Shown here piece by piece: positions 1 through 14,100 of a DNA stretch of 64,000 nt (the stretch's first letter is position 1; each line of letters opens with the position of its first letter). The DNA is taken from contig JALDNG010000856.1 of the NCBI GenBank assembly GCA_024349245.1, forward strand, positions 17,128 to 81,127. Reading direction: 5' to 3'. The position numbers and the translations under genes were made by a program. The stretch comes from Neodontobutis hainanensis (Eukaryota > Chordata > Actinopteri > Gobiiformes > Odontobutidae). The notes under the pieces are model-generated. The model saw nothing but the letters and a program-made list of their open reading frames with translations. It was not told the origin of the DNA and did not search any database.

Positions 1-1699
1 TAAATGATTGCGATTTAAAAGCTACTCGATACAAGAAAATATTATGAATTATTCATATGATCGTTCCAAAATTCTTAAGAATAGAAAACAAAGCCGAACA
101 GAAGAGCTTAAATTCAAGTAAAGATTGTTTGTAAGACTGCTCAAACTAGTTTTCTCATCTTTGATCTATTTAACAAATTTGATTTAACTTTAATTTTCTT
201 CAGAAAAAATCAACAGAAATAAATAAAATATTGAAGTTTTATCAGTTAATTTTAAACTAATAAAAGAAATGAAAACATAGCTAATCTGGCAAAGTAACTT
301 ATCGTTGAAGAGTTAATTCTGTTTATACATTACCATTATGAAAACTGATATCATTAGAATGTAGGTAATTTCGTTTCTGTATGTTTTTTGTGGAAAAATA
401 TTTACGATATTAAAAGACATTATATTATTCAAAGCATTCAACCGTTGATTGGCATTTTAAAATTAATTAGTAATTCAGAAATAAAATCGAAACCAGTTAA
501 TATTTTAACATAAAAAATTATGGGAAATGAAATTAGAATAGTCAGTATTCATTGTATTAAATATTATCAAAAATTGAAAAATTTAAAAATATCTTGTGTC
601 TCAATGTGCACTTCTAAGCCTATTTTGTTACCAAGTTATTTTTTTATTGAAAATAGACTTATGAACAAATTATGTTCTTTTACATTCTAACTCTATGAGA
701 ATAAGATCAAAATTTTTAAGATTATAAAAGGATAAACTGAACAGTGTGCCAATTTCAATTCTCATCAGTAAATTTTGATACTTTTCAAATTTGAAACCTC
801 TTATGAATCATCAGAACGAGAGTTACGAAATATAATCAGAAATGTGTTTTTGCTCTTTTCAATTTATTTGGTTGATAATGATGTTGGAAATATATTTTTA
901 CACTTTAACAGATAAATTTTAATTTTTTATAAGTTGATTCAGAGCCCTTGTAGAAATGAGCTTAATAATAATCCATGAAGGAGTTACAGGTCTCCAAAAT
1001 CAGGGATATATTATTCTTTAAACAATAAAAATGGAAATATTTTCAAACAAATGTTACCAGGAAAATTATGGATGATTAAATATTCAATAATTTTATGATA
1101 GCCATACGCAAATTTAATTTTTTCAAATATTTTACCCATTATCATAAAAAAATCATATTTTATGTCAAATAGTCACATTTACATTGTTTGAGACATGTAA
1201 GAGGTCTAGCAGCGAGGAGCAAATTTCAGAAATTTTTTGTTATTTCTTCGGATTACGGATGATTCTGATTCGTATTGGTAATAGAAGTCTTTACTTCCCA
1301 AGTTATATAAAAAATAAAATTAAAGGCATTCTAGATCGAAAATAATTATGTTTTTAAGTGTGTAAGTGACCTACATAACATAATAACCTAGTTTTTATAC
1401 AAAAATGGGAAGTAAATAACATAGAAAGTAGATCATTCCATAGGGATGTAAAATAAATGAAAATTAACATCGATAAAGTGCTCTGATAGATCAAACTCAT
1501 TTTTGATCTTAAAAAATATTATTTATTTATTTTACGGTTGTAAATTTATTGTATTCTATATAATAATACTGAAAATGACAAATTTTTATCATCCTTCATC
1601 GTATTTTATTTAAGATAATAAGTATTATCGATAATTAATACTCATTATACAATGGTCATTTCTTGAAATTCTACGAAAGAATCCCAACCATATTCGTGA
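1..1699. other. AT-rich sequence with no recognised gene
   Basis: I see no ORF of note, no repeat array and no conserved motif here. Composition is AT-rich like most intergenic sequence in the window. The last ~100 bases lead into the retroelement remnant and could include a decayed LTR, but I could not match them to any sequence after the element. Confidence 0.5.
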
Positions 1700-4600
1700 A
1701 AATAGAATATTATGGCGACCCTCGAGAAACAGCTAGGTTAATAAACAACAAATAACGGTATTAATCTTAAAAATTCCCTTAATGGATACTCAAAATGTAT
1801 AAGAGCAAACAAGAAGGTAAGCCTAATAAAATATAATAGGTTTCTTGCCCTCAAAACCTAAGGTCTGGTTCGCCCTCAAAGTGGCTGAATATACACTATG
1901 ACAGATATCGTCAAACGACAACAAGAACTTCTTCATACTCTTTTCCTTGACCTGAATACCGTCTCTTTGGTACTCGAAATTTTCGGAAGCCAACATTTAG
2001 TTCATAGATACTAGGAGCTTAAATTAAGTCTCATTGAAATTTTCTCTATTATCGAAAGAGTTTAGACATTAAAAATCTTTTACATGACATCATTAGACGA
2101 CAGGTAACATTTGATGCTGTTTCTGAAATGAAAACCATCATTCTTGGCCACGCAACATATCTCCTCTTCAATGAGTAGTTCTTGTGGAAGTTATTTGAAG
2201 CCTACGATCCCATTTAACTGATGAAGATTGAACTCTTTAAGGTATTGGGGGAAAAACAGACGCCATATGGGAAAAATCTACTAATAACAGAAGTCCTTAT
2301 TCGCCTAGATTAAAATCTTGGCCAACGATTAATCGGAAGACCTAAGCAATACTTTCAAAGCTCCTATATTGAAAAGTGCTTCTATCATCATTAATTTGGA
2401 GCGGAAGTTATTAAATGTCGATCGCAGTGCATCACAAAAAAATTTTTGCACACATGAGGCATCGGAAATGCGACGTGAAATTGATGGGGAAATAGCTATT
2501 ATTCCATTTTCGGTTTAAACATTATCAAAAATTTCTTTATCGACACTGTGGCCAATGAGAGCGTCGTCCCCATCGCTCTTTACTCTTGGCTAAATTGCTC
2601 TTCAATTATTTTACTCTGCGTCGCCATCGAATCCAGGATTAACAGATATGAATAATTAACCAAAACATTGAAATTCTGCTATCGCTAATTTTCTTGGAAG
2701 TGAACTAGTGCGGATGTCTCTCCTCAAATTCTAGAAACAGATTTATAAGAGCAAAAATCTCTTAGAAAACATCCTTAAGAGTAAGATAGTCGATGGACGA
2801 ACCCTTTTGACATTAGAAAGAGGTCCTACTTGCTGTTTTGCCTATTATGGGTCAAATCAAGCAGAGATCGGCAACAAATTCATGTATTTTCTCCCCAAAT
2901 ACTCAAAGCATTGCGTCAACCAATTTTTCAAAAATTGTATGAAGCACTGCATCAACATAATATAGTTACATCATTTCAAAAGGTTTATTGCAGTCAGTGT
3001 CATTTAAATCCTTCCAAATTAAGCCAGAGTCAAGCAAAATTCAAAAAGGTTATTGATGATATTATCATTATACGTAGATTGGAAAGTCTGTAGGCTAACC
3101 CTAAATATGGGTTTAAAAACTCTAAAAGCAGCAAACCGTGTGAGGATTATCGCCCATTGAACTCCCCAACGCTACTTGATCGATTCTTTATACCCCATTT
3201 GCATTAATGTAAATAGCATGGTGGGTTTTGCGAGTTTTCAAAGGTATATCTCATCTAAGGCCCTTACTAGATACCAGTCTGAGAGGAGAACATTCTGAAG
3301 TCAGTGATAACAATTCAATTCAGACTAGTCGATTATTTTAGGATGCCTTTCGGTCTGAGAAATACAGCCAAACTTTTTAACGTCAAATAAATAGAATGAA
3401 AAGCTACCCATACTCCATATTTATCTATCTTGACGAGATTCTCCTCTTCGGTCTTTCAGTATGAAGAACATGAAAAGCATCTTTGCCAGTCTTTGTTAAA
3501 TTGAAAGAATCCTGCGTTTTTGTAAACGTAAAAAAGTGCATTTTAGAAATGATAGGGTAGATTTCTTTAGATATCTTATCTGCCTGTTTAGTTTTTCCTC
3601 AATTCCAGTATAAGTCGAAAATATTAAGAAATCTACTCTGCCTTCATTCATAAAACGCTTACATTTTTCTATGGAATGGTCAGTTTTTGTCACTAATTCA
3701 TACCAAACGCAGAGTAGATCATGCAACCATTTTAAATGCTCATAGACTAAGACTAGCATTTGTTAGAATGGAACAGCAGCGCATTCAAAGCATTTGAAGA
3801 CATTAAACAGTTTATAGGAGACCAGTCAATACCGCACAACCTCAAAGAAATGGCCTCCTATCTTAAACCAAAGATATTCCATGTAATGCCGTAGATGGTG
3901 TAGTTTAGCAATTCTACGACGGATATGGCAACTCCAATGATTTTTCAATTTGATACTTTCTACAGCACAACAAAAATCCAGGGTTTTTGATGGAGTAATT
4001 CTCTCAGTGTAAATAGCAATCCGTATATTTCAACCTTTTCTTAATGGTCGAAATAAAAAAAATTGCACACGAACCACAATTAACTTACATTTGCAAAATC
4101 AAAACGTCATTACGCCCTGGTTGTTTGCCGACAAAGATACTAAAGAATAATATCGGAATTAATGACCGATATTGAGCATATCGTTATTAAATAAAATGGC
4201 ATATCAGAAACTTTAAACCGCACAAGTGCTGAGGCTGTAGATGCGCATAATTTCAAAATCGACAAGTTTGACGTGGCACAACAGCAACTGTATGATTTCA
4301 ATTGATGATAAATTTTATCTTTTACAATCATTATAAATAAATTTTCTGATTAGGGAATTAAGATCACAATAATTTGTGACTTTAATATTTATACGATTCG
4401 ACAGATCGTACCTCAAACATAGCGTAAACGCATCTTCGAAATCTTTCACCAACTCTCATACCTTTCAAAGAGATTGTCGATAAAAATAATCGTTGACAGC
4501 TTCTTCTGGCCATGTCTGACAAGCGATGTTTAATTATTGAGAATAACCATGCATACATTGCATCAAATTAAAAGTTTTAATAAATGATAAAGCTCCATTC

Positions 4601-5500
4601 ACAACTTTTCCCTTCTAGGCAAAATGGTTTTTGTCTATACACCTCGATATTTTAGGCTTTATACCTACGTCAAACAGTAAAACACATGTACTTACCATAA
4701 TAGATAGATTTTCGAGATTTTATTTAGCGATTTCGCAATGATATACCTCTGCCTATTTTTATGCGAATCAATTTTCTCTGTCAGGTTTTCAAAGGTTTGA
4801 ACTCACTTTGTTATTTCTGAAGGTCGCTCAACAAAACTTACATATAATAACGGTTTTTATAAAGTTGTAGAAATTTTTGTATTCTGTTAAACTTTACTAC
4901 TATCTACCATATACAAATTTTTAGAACTTATAAATCGATCTCTCACAGCTTCTATGAGAGCATGTCATTGCACAAGATAATTTAACATAACAGTTACCTT
5001 GGGTTTTACATGCTTGCGAAACACACAAATATAAGATCTTAAGATCTATCCTGGTAAGTTAGATTTCAGATCATAGCGCTTAAATCTCATTTCTCAGAAA
5101 ATACTCCTGATGAAATTGACGTGACTGCATTTTTTACGAATCTGCAAAACAACACAAATGCGACACATAGTACCTTATCGTCCATTCAAGACACACAGAG
5201 TAAACAACACTTGCAAAACGATCTATCTATAAGCAAGTTTATATTCATGTGATTTCACAACTACAGAAAAATGAATGGACTAATATATGACGGCTCATGT
5301 TGAGATCAACAGTGTTCACAAACTTTTTGAAGTCGAAGTTTAAACAACAGAAAAAATTCTTTTGAACATCTAAATATAGCTAGCAAGCTTATTGACACAC
5401 CATTTAAACATTAACGTCACGGATGACCAATAGAACAAGCTTCAGCGATGTTAAGTACTCATGTGAAGTGAACTTTTCGACCATTCACCAAACGAATAAT
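1700..5500 (+). mobile_element. decayed Ty3/gypsy-type LTR retrotransposon, copy 1 (gag to integrase remnants)
   Basis: Read on the plus strand in shifting frames, this stretch keeps the gene order of a Ty3/gypsy element. A leader resembling a primer-binding region (TGGCGACCC) lies near 1714. A gag-like start is near 1850, and a WYHRxFG/cysteine-type gag motif is at about 2385-2440 (read as CFYHH..FGAE). Reverse transcriptase blocks follow: KPCEDYRPLNSPTLLDRF near 3136, MPFGLRNTAK near 3342, and a catalytic-loop relic reading YLDE near 3427. RNase H and integrase relics run from about 3830 to 5100, and a C-terminal segment reading NIDRLKPAH lies near 5350. Every domain is interrupted by stops and frameshifts, and the YxDD catalytic box is lost, so the copy is dead. 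No LTR pair was identified, so both ends are approximate. Base composition is less AT-rich than the flanks. A second copy of the same family lies near 39.5-42.3 kb. Confidence 0.8.
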
Positions 5501-6765
5501 AGTATCTCTAGGATTTACCATATTTTAATCTTATAATTGACTTCAAGATTATATTTGTGATTTCATGTCGATTTTATTAATTAGAATTAATCATGAAAAA
5601 ACGTCACAAATGTTTGAATTATTCCTTTTGTTTCTGATAATTTTAATGTTTAATTAAAACTTCATCAGAAAAAATTGATTTTATTAAAAATAAAGATTGA
5701 TATCTGCATTTTTCAATCATCATTAAAAGCTCTTTTCTTAAAATTTGTTTATTCATGTTGCTAATGAATTGTGACGTGATAAATGTTCTCGAAATAAATA
5801 AAATACGAATTTTATAAATCAATAAAACAACAATTATAATCAATTATTTAGCATAGAACAACTAATAAGATAAAAAAATTCTTATAACCTATTTAAATGA
5901 TCAAAAGGGTTTATTATTTTAAATAAAACATGAATTGATTGACTAATCTCAAAATAGCCGAATTAATATATATTCATAATTATAAAAAATATTTATCAAA
6001 TATCACTGTTACCATTACATATTGTAGTTTGTAATCTTGTGTAAGCTAAAGTAATGATAAAAATCATTTTTCATATTAAATATTATACAAGACAAATAAA
6101 ACACATTAATAATAAAGATATTCTATATGTCAACAAATATATTTTTAAAATTCACAAAAATACATTTATATTGATTAAAATTCGAAAATATCATTTATAT
6201 GAAGAAATATATTGTTCCAGTTCTGTAAATTTACAAGATAATTTCAGTTACATAGCTGAGTTCGCCATTTAAAATGATAATTATTCTGAAAATTCCGAAC
6301 ATAGTTATATTTTAAAATCTCTTTAATATATCAGATCGGGAAGAAATTGAAAAGACTATTTGTTAATTAGTTTTAATAGTTGACTAAAAAGCTTTAATTA
6401 TTATTTCGGATGAATAATATAATAAAAATTTAGGTTGTATAAATTGATTGATTGAGTAACCTGATACCAATTTTTAATTTATGTATTCCAGAGAATCGTT
6501 TAAACTTCAAAATTGTAATTTTGCATTTTGAAGGAATCGTTTAAATATATAAAAACAAATGGTTTTCTTAATATACGTATAAAAAGAAATATTTTTTAAC
6601 GATATTATCATTTATCTTAGTTATGCAGTCTTTAACATACATATGGTTTTTACCAAAATTTACAAAAACGCTTTCATTATGAGTAATAAAAGAGTTAAAC
6701 AGTGAAATCAAAAAAATTTGATTTTCATGTTTATTTATATATCTTGAAGAATACAGTTTCCATGT
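5501..6765. other. AT-rich intergenic sequence
   Basis: No supportable gene. The stretch lies between the retroelement remnant and the 3' end of the minus-strand gene. Short ORFs of 66-72 codons here are Ile/Lys/Asn-rich and look like chance readings of AT-rich DNA. Confidence 0.5.
6730..6735 (-). promoter_or_regulatory. candidate polyadenylation signal of the minus-strand gene
   Basis: TTTATT on the plus strand is AATAAA on the minus strand, about 30 nt past the stop codon that ends at 6766. The placement is right for a poly(A) signal, but this hexamer is common by chance in such AT-rich DNA. Confidence 0.35.
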
Positions 6766-7946
6766 TTATTCTATTTTTGACTGAATTGAACACATTTCTT
6801 TGTTGTTTTGAAAAATAGTAGATCTGACTGTTCTCTAAAATAAATATAAAAAATACAATTCCCATAACCATATTAAATACTTGATATTTTTTAAAAAACA
6901 AACGACTAACGAGAACTCCGCATCGAACACATGCACGAGCGTTCTGTAGAAAGATGTTTCTGCAATACTGTTTATATTTATTAAACAAACAGGAAATATT
7001 TTCTTGCTCAAATTTGATATGAGCTCGAGTATATTTCTTTGAAATCTAGGATTTATATTGTTACGTTTTTTATTTATTTTTTGTTTAACGACTAGATATT
7101 GAACTACATTTCCAAAATCGTGATAATTTTTTATCAACTCATAAGGTAGACTCGGCCTAATTTTTATAGTTTTCCTTTTATAAACGTTAGTTTCATGGTG
7201 AACTAAAAGACAAATATCAATCAACGCTTCTTCTAAAAATCTTATTTCATGTATATCTGATAAAAGAGATCTAAGAAAGCAAAAATTATTATGTGCCTCA
7301 CATTCTTTTATCATTAAAGCCTTTGGACTCTTATTAATCCTCCAACGACTGAGAAACAAATAATTTTTGTCAACTAAAACTCTATCTGTATAATCACTCA
7401 TTTGATACACTTGCAATCCTTGACACTGGCTTTTCTCACATCCTCGATCATTCAGTTGGTTTGGTAATGACGGCTGTGGCAGTACTATTGACTCTTTCGA
7501 CTCTTTTGTAATCATCGGAGTGTTTATTCCATATTTATGTACGTAAGGTTTTATGTTTATAGGCTTGCATCGAATTTTATTCATGTTGAATGGAATAGAT
7601 TCATATTTTCTTATACTCATGTTTGAGCAACCATTCTTTGAAAAAAAATCATAAATGGATGGTCTATAAATCGGAAATGAGCGAACAAGCTTCTTATTAG
7701 TTTCACGGTATTTCGTTTTATAGAATGAAGATTTAGAGGGAATCGCAGCTACGCTAAATTTCTTTAAAGCGGTAAATTCTTTTTATTTTAAATATAAGTA
7801 CTTTTATAAGCTTTTGTATCAGTACTAGAACGTAGACGGTCAGCGGGATTTTGAATCTGTGATCTGCTAGAGTATAGTTTAGTCCCATCTGCTGCATATT
7901 GCGTATATTTATGATTTGAATGAAGGAATTCCAAACCTTTAGTCAT
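6766..7946 (-). CDS. four-exon protein of unknown function (370 aa), introns of 22-23 nt
   Basis: I do not recognise this protein. Exons on the minus strand are 7946-7802, 7778-6991, 6967-6857 and 6834-6766. Introns are 7801-7779 (23 nt), 6990-6968 (23 nt) and 6856-6835 (22 nt), all GT-AG and AT-rich. Splicing restores a single frame across three exon joins, and the central 788-nt exon has no stop, which is unlikely by chance at this base composition. The product is basic and Lys/Asn/Ser-rich at its N-terminus. Its middle is more helical and acidic (LEEALIDICLLVHHE), it has a PSLPYELIKNYHDFGN stretch, and a Cys-containing segment (RACVRCG) lies near the C-terminus. No signal peptide is seen in the model as drawn. 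The start ATG at 7946 follows a pyrimidine-rich AG acceptor-like site at 7959-7958. The frame also stays open upstream to an ATG at 8102, which would add 52 residues including a hydrophobic stretch, so the 5' end is uncertain. If the last intron is retained, the protein ends in a different, hydrophobic tail. Confidence 0.65.
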
Positions 7947-7956
7947 TTTAGTTCCA

Positions 7957-7975
7957 TCTAGTAAAGGAGAAATAA
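7957..7975 (-). promoter_or_regulatory. candidate splice or spliced-leader acceptor upstream of the minus-strand gene
   Basis: The minus strand reads a pyrimidine-rich run ending in CTTTACTAG, immediately followed by ATGGAACTAAAATGA. The gene's presumed start ATG overlaps the TGA of this four-codon upstream ORF. The site could be the acceptor of a cis intron or of a spliced leader. This is inference from a single site. Confidence 0.3.
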
Positions 7976-8120
7976 CTAATAATTTTTTAAAAGTAAAAAT
8001 AAAGAGAATACACATATTTATGAACATAAAGTTGTCGTACACAAACGATGATTTTCGTAATGGAGCATGATAATTTTTTTTGTAAAGATTGTTAATTAAC
8101 ATACTTTTCTCATATTCCAA

Positions 8121-11100
8121 AATAAAATAATATCACAAAAGTATAAAAAATTCTCGATTTACTTTAAATTAATATTAAAATGATGAATTTATTTGCGTAA
8201 ATAAATTGTTAGGATGGAAATGTGACGTCATAAAGTATTATTTATTTTGTTGTAGAAAAACAGATAAATTGATAATGCATGTCAATAATCGACTTTTCTG
8301 AATGTAAAAAATCATATTTTAATGACATTTCACAACACTTTTAATAATTTTTGCGGTTTAAATACGAAGTTCTATCATTAAGAATAATTTATTGAAATAC
8401 AAAATATTTACACGATTTTGGGCATCTTCGCATATTTTTTTATTGTACTTAAATAAATATGGCTGACATTCCAAACATAATTAACTTAGTTTTATTATAA
8501 GATATCTAAAAGTATTAATTATTATTTTCGTGGTATATTTTACATATTTTTTCCGTATAATTCTAAATTACTTGATTAATTTTAATGAAAAGTGAAAAAT
8601 ATTTTGTGATATTTAAGTAAATATATTAAATTTGTTTTACAGCTTAATGGTTAAAATAAATAGGATATGTATGAAATAGTTTTTCATAGAATTTATTTTT
8701 ATCTTAAATTTGAAGAAATCGAAGACTATATTTAAAATCGATGTATACCATCTATATAAGTGTAAGAGTATTCATCTAAATATCATTCATAAAATAGGCT
8801 TAATTTTTTATTCACATAAAGAATGAATCATCAGAAACATTCCAGGCATAATATAATAATGTTTAAAAATTTTATGAATACCATGAAACATACTGTTTGA
8901 GTAATAATTTTTGAACGTATAACTTTTTCATAAGTTTTTGATAAAATTTTCTTTTTCAAATCATCAAAGTTTTGAATATTGATTGTATTTAAAAAAGATT
9001 TCTTTTCGCCAAATAGGTTCAAAGATTATACATTAATTTCTGTCACACTCGAGTCAATAAAAAAAATTCATCATTGTTTTTGATCATTTATAATAACCTT
9101 AAATCATTAATTTATCAAACTGTAATATTTAAGTTACAACTTAACAACTCGCTTTTTCAATTTTCCCAATAGTTTCGAATTTAAAGTATTTCAAAAAAAC
9201 CTAAAAGTAAAAACCATTTAGAATTCTTTTAGCTCAACCAAAATATTCATAACATCTATCGGATAATATTGTGACGATTATGATCTGTCGAGCTATTATA
9301 CGTCAAAGATGAGTTAAAATTTCTAAATAATTTATTCAGTCTTTTTTAAACATAAATAATTTTCATTTGATACATAAAAATCATTGAGAAAACTGTTAAA
9401 ATTACCATTTAAATGCAATTATATCTTTCATAGACATTAAAATCAAATATGGATAAAAACAATTCATCGTATTTTCTTATTAATCTTTATCCAAGTTATG
9501 TTTAGAATGCTTTATATTCATAGATTGGTTCTTTTTGATTCTATTCCTATTATTACACCAGTTAATGGTGATTATGACAATTTTGTATCAATGTAAAAAT
9601 ATCTTATTTCCGGGATCCTTTTGTATATCTATTAATCATAAGAGATTTTTGTAAGATCGTCGCGAAATATTTCTAAAAATCTCATTTAATGTCATCCACC
9701 CAGTCAGATGTAATTTCACATTACTAAGTCTGAATGTTTGATTTCTAAAATTCAACAGTCGTTTTTCTCATTAATAAATAATTTAATTTTTGTAAGTTTC
9801 TAATAAAAATAATAGAGTTTTAGCAGGAAAGATTAAAGTATATTATCCAGTATATTTGACCTTAATAGTTTTCAATAGATTGATATAATATAACTTATTT
9901 AACTGTTTTATTGGAAAAAATAATTTAAACATTTTACATTTATAGAATTAAAAATGTTCCACTAAACCTTTAATACAATGTAGAAAGGTGTTTATGCGCA
10001 GACGCACAATATAATTTAATGAATGACATTATCTATATAAAAAATAATAAATTTTGTCAAAAATAAAAGATTTCATGTATTTTTGTTTTTTTACACAAAT
10101 TCAATCATATTTTCATTTATTTTTTACAAATAGGTGAACAACTTGTCAATAAATATTGTATTTTATTACATCAAAAATTCAAATCTAACACTCTTGCTGT
10201 TACTATAACCTCATATTCTAAAATATTTGATGTAAAATGTTTTGGCGAATATTCTTAAAGTTTGTTTTTAATTTGTATACGATAAAGTTATAAATTAAAA
10301 CACAGTAGATGAAAGGCAAAAGCTTCAAAATCATTTAATATTCATCGATTTAATTAAGTGAGAAAGCAAAGTTTATATATTTTGGTTAACCTGATCTTAT
10401 AAATACTTTAATATTTGTGATTTTTGAAATTTATTTTGATATTTTATTTTAAACAATTTTGTATTTATAAGTTAAAATTAAGCAAAATATTTCAATCAAA
10501 AACATCATTTATTCTTTTAAGATATAATGAAATTACACATATTTTAACACGATGCTAAAGGCTCAAGTTTGATATATAAACAATTTTATCATATATTTTA
10601 TTTAACAAAAATAACATTTAAATGGTATTTTGATTGATATATTTAATGAATTCTCTGGTATTTTAAAATATGAATGATGATCAAAACCACATCATAGAAG
10701 AGTAAAAATGAAAGTCAATTAAAAAATTTTATTGAGAAAAATTTAGAGTAATTGTTCAAAACGATAAAAGAATATTAAATTAATCTCACAGAATATGTAA
10801 TTCCAAAAATAGTAAGCATTTCTTGAAAATTAATATATTTTCACACATTTAAAAAATCCTAAGTGGCGTCATATTTTAATCCATGGAACATAATTATACG
10901 AACAATTATCTACTTTTGATCAGTTTTCACAAATTTAAAACCTTAATAATAGCTCCCAAATTTTCTTTGAAAACTGGTAGGTTATTTAAAAGTGAATGCG
11001 TTAAATAATTAATATCCTGATAATTAAAGAAAATATTTAAGAAATATAAAACTAAATTTCATTGAGTTCTTCAGTTAAAATTATTTCATGGAATTTGAAA

Positions 11101-14100
11101 TTTGATATTTTGTTAAATTTATATTATTTTAAAAAGATGAAAATAATTCGCTATTCGCATTACATTCCATTAACGAGAAATTATGTTAAGATTTTAGGAA
11201 GTAAGAGAAACGAAAATGGTAAAGATTTTTAAAAATATTGAGCATTCATCGATGACTTTCAGTTGTTGAATATTTTCCGATAACCTAACATAAATTGATC
11301 ATTTTACATGTTATTTCTATTTATTTAAGCGATTGTCATCGATCAAAAAAAATATTCATTTTTATAAAAATTTAACGTGAATTAGTATATATATTTTATT
11401 GACTGTTATTTATTGGTTATACTATATGAGATTAATATCACATGTATTTATGGTACTCTATTTGATATATCAACGATTAATACAAATATAATGATTATTT
11501 GTTCAGTTTAGAGTTGTCATTGTATTTTATTTCATTATATATATGATTTGTATAACATTTCTATTTTTTTAAGAATCTTCAAACAGGTTTACAAGTCAAT
11601 GCAGAATAAAAGTTTCCTCAACGTAAAAGAAAAGTAAAAATTTTGACAATATTTTAATTATAAAATCATGATTTCAAAATATTTATTCAAAAAAACTTGT
11701 AATTTTAATACTGTATTATTATTTATTTAGCCGTGTCTGAAAATCGATGTTTAAAATTAATATCTCACACTTAAATAGACAAGAAATTTTTGCATATCTA
11801 ATTATCGATCGTTTTATTATTAAGATTATTTCATAAAAAGTACAACAGATAAGCTAGACAAAAAATTATTCCAATTATTATGATGTTTATTCATTTATAA
11901 AAATCAACTTACAAAGACTATTAAGTTAAGTACGTAAGTATATGAGTGATGATTTTAATTCTATCATTATTTTTCAAGATAAAATATAAATTAAAAGTTT
12001 TTATTGTACGATTGATTATATCATCCATATTTGTCTATTTTTGATATTTTGCAGATTAATTATGTTTTGACTAAATTTATATGTATGGAAAGCTTATTAA
12101 CAGCTGTATGATGTTTTAAACTTGTGTTATGGTGATAAATCAAAGGCTTTTGGATTTAATGAGCACTAGATCAAATTAAAAAAATATGCGCCATATTCAT
12201 AGTTTTGAAAATAAATATTGACAGACATATAAAAATAAAAAATCAAATTAATTAGATTGAGTGACATTTCATTCAAATAATCTAAAGATTGAAACATTTA
12301 TACGACTATCTGATGCAAATATATTTACCTAAATTTAGCATTAAGACTAAACATATTCTTTAATTTTATTAAATCGAAAACTGAAGGTGATATTTATGAA
12401 ACTACACATGTTTAGGCTTCCAACATATGTGCATATAGTTATCTCTTTTATTCATTAAAAGTTGGAGGCTAGTGGTACAGCACCCAAAAATTATCTCGTA
12501 AAGGTTAAATTTAGATTCATAGATGTTAAAAGATTCCGTAAGCAATATTATTCTTATAGAATTTTCAAAACACATTTTGTTCTGTGAACTATAAAGAGCT
12601 CAACATTTTATTGTGTTAAAGATAATTATGTAAAAAGTTTGTCATATAAACTATCAAATATTCTTAAGCACTTATATGAAAATAAATTTTAAATTACAAA
12701 AATAAAATATTATATATTTTTATTAGATTCTTTTTGATCTAACTTATACCATATCTGTCGTATCAAAACAATATTTTTAAGAAAGAAAATCAAAATTCAA
12801 AATAAATTAAGATAATGAATAGAGTATCACAAATAATTCAAATATAAATTATATCATATTATTATTTGATATTTCTGTCATGTGTAGAAAATTATAAAAG
12901 GTATTTGTTTTTTAAATGGGTAATTTGGTTTTCTCGTTTTTATTAGTCATATTAAAATAAAAATAGGGAATCTCGAATATTTTCTATATAAAAATGAATA
13001 TGCATCGAGTAAGCTTAATTGAAGGATCCACAATCTGATGTTATCATATCTTTTAATAATTGTATTAAATACAATAAATTTATTCATATAAATTGGAGAA
13101 TAGAATTTCACAAATGATTAATGTTTTAAGATATCGCATATATTTAGCATTAATCACAACCTCATTCTCGAATTCTATTTTTATCATTTCTTATATAAAA
13201 TATACAAACATAGCACGAGTTCAATCTATTTAAAAAATAATTTTATCTTTGATTGTTTTTTGGTAGTTCACTAATGTTTCTTTTAAACATGATATTTAGA
13301 TTTAGAATTTTTTTCCTCGTAGATAAAAATCGATATTATAACATCGAAATCATATTTAAAATATTTATAACAGTATGCATGGTATTTTACTCTTGAAAAT
13401 CATAAATATAAATAGCTTGGAATGATGAATTGAAAAATTTAATTTATTAAAGTCAAAGATAATTTTTTAAACAAAATGATAATTATCAATCCATTTTTAA
13501 AGGATTCAAACATTTTACAAGTACAAACGATCATTTGTACTTTCCGGCTTTTTTATGAATTAATTTAACCATTTTGATAATCAAGTGTAAATAATTCGAT
13601 TAATTAATTATTTAAATGTAGTTAATTCCTAAATTTTACAATTTTAAACATCTCAAAGTATGATTGCTTGAGAAATAGAAGTATTATCTTGCAAACACAT
13701 CTAGCAGATCGTAGAACTCTGTTAGAAAACTCGTAATAAGTTATATATCAGAAATATAAATTTTATTTTAATTTGTTCATTTGAAAAATTTTTTAATTTT
13801 GATTTATACTAAATCAGTGTTTTTTATCCAATCTTTTCCCACGTATGTAACATTAAGGATGAATATTTTGTATTTTCTCTGATTTCTATTCAACGATAAA
13901 AATTTGAACGATGTGAGAGTTTTATTTTGTCAAAATCATAAATATTTTTATAAAAATCAAAATTCCTAAAAATATTTTTTTAAGGATTGTTAATATTGAG
14001 AATTTCTATGTTATTAAAAATATTACTTGAATGCTGGATTGCTTCATAAACTCGATATAATTACAACTAAAATCTACTCACATTATTATATAATTTACAG

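Noticed and set aside
6731..6988. 85-codon minus-strand ORF with a hydrophobic stretch
   Set aside because: It is the read-through of exon 3 and intron 3 of the minus-strand gene. Splicing the 22-nt intron gives a shorter soluble tail with a well-placed poly(A) signal, which I prefer.
7788..8120. 110-codon minus-strand ORF taken as a separate gene
   Set aside because: Its 3' part is exon 1 of the four-exon gene, in frame after removal of a 23-nt intron. Its 5' part is either an N-terminal extension or chance open frame.
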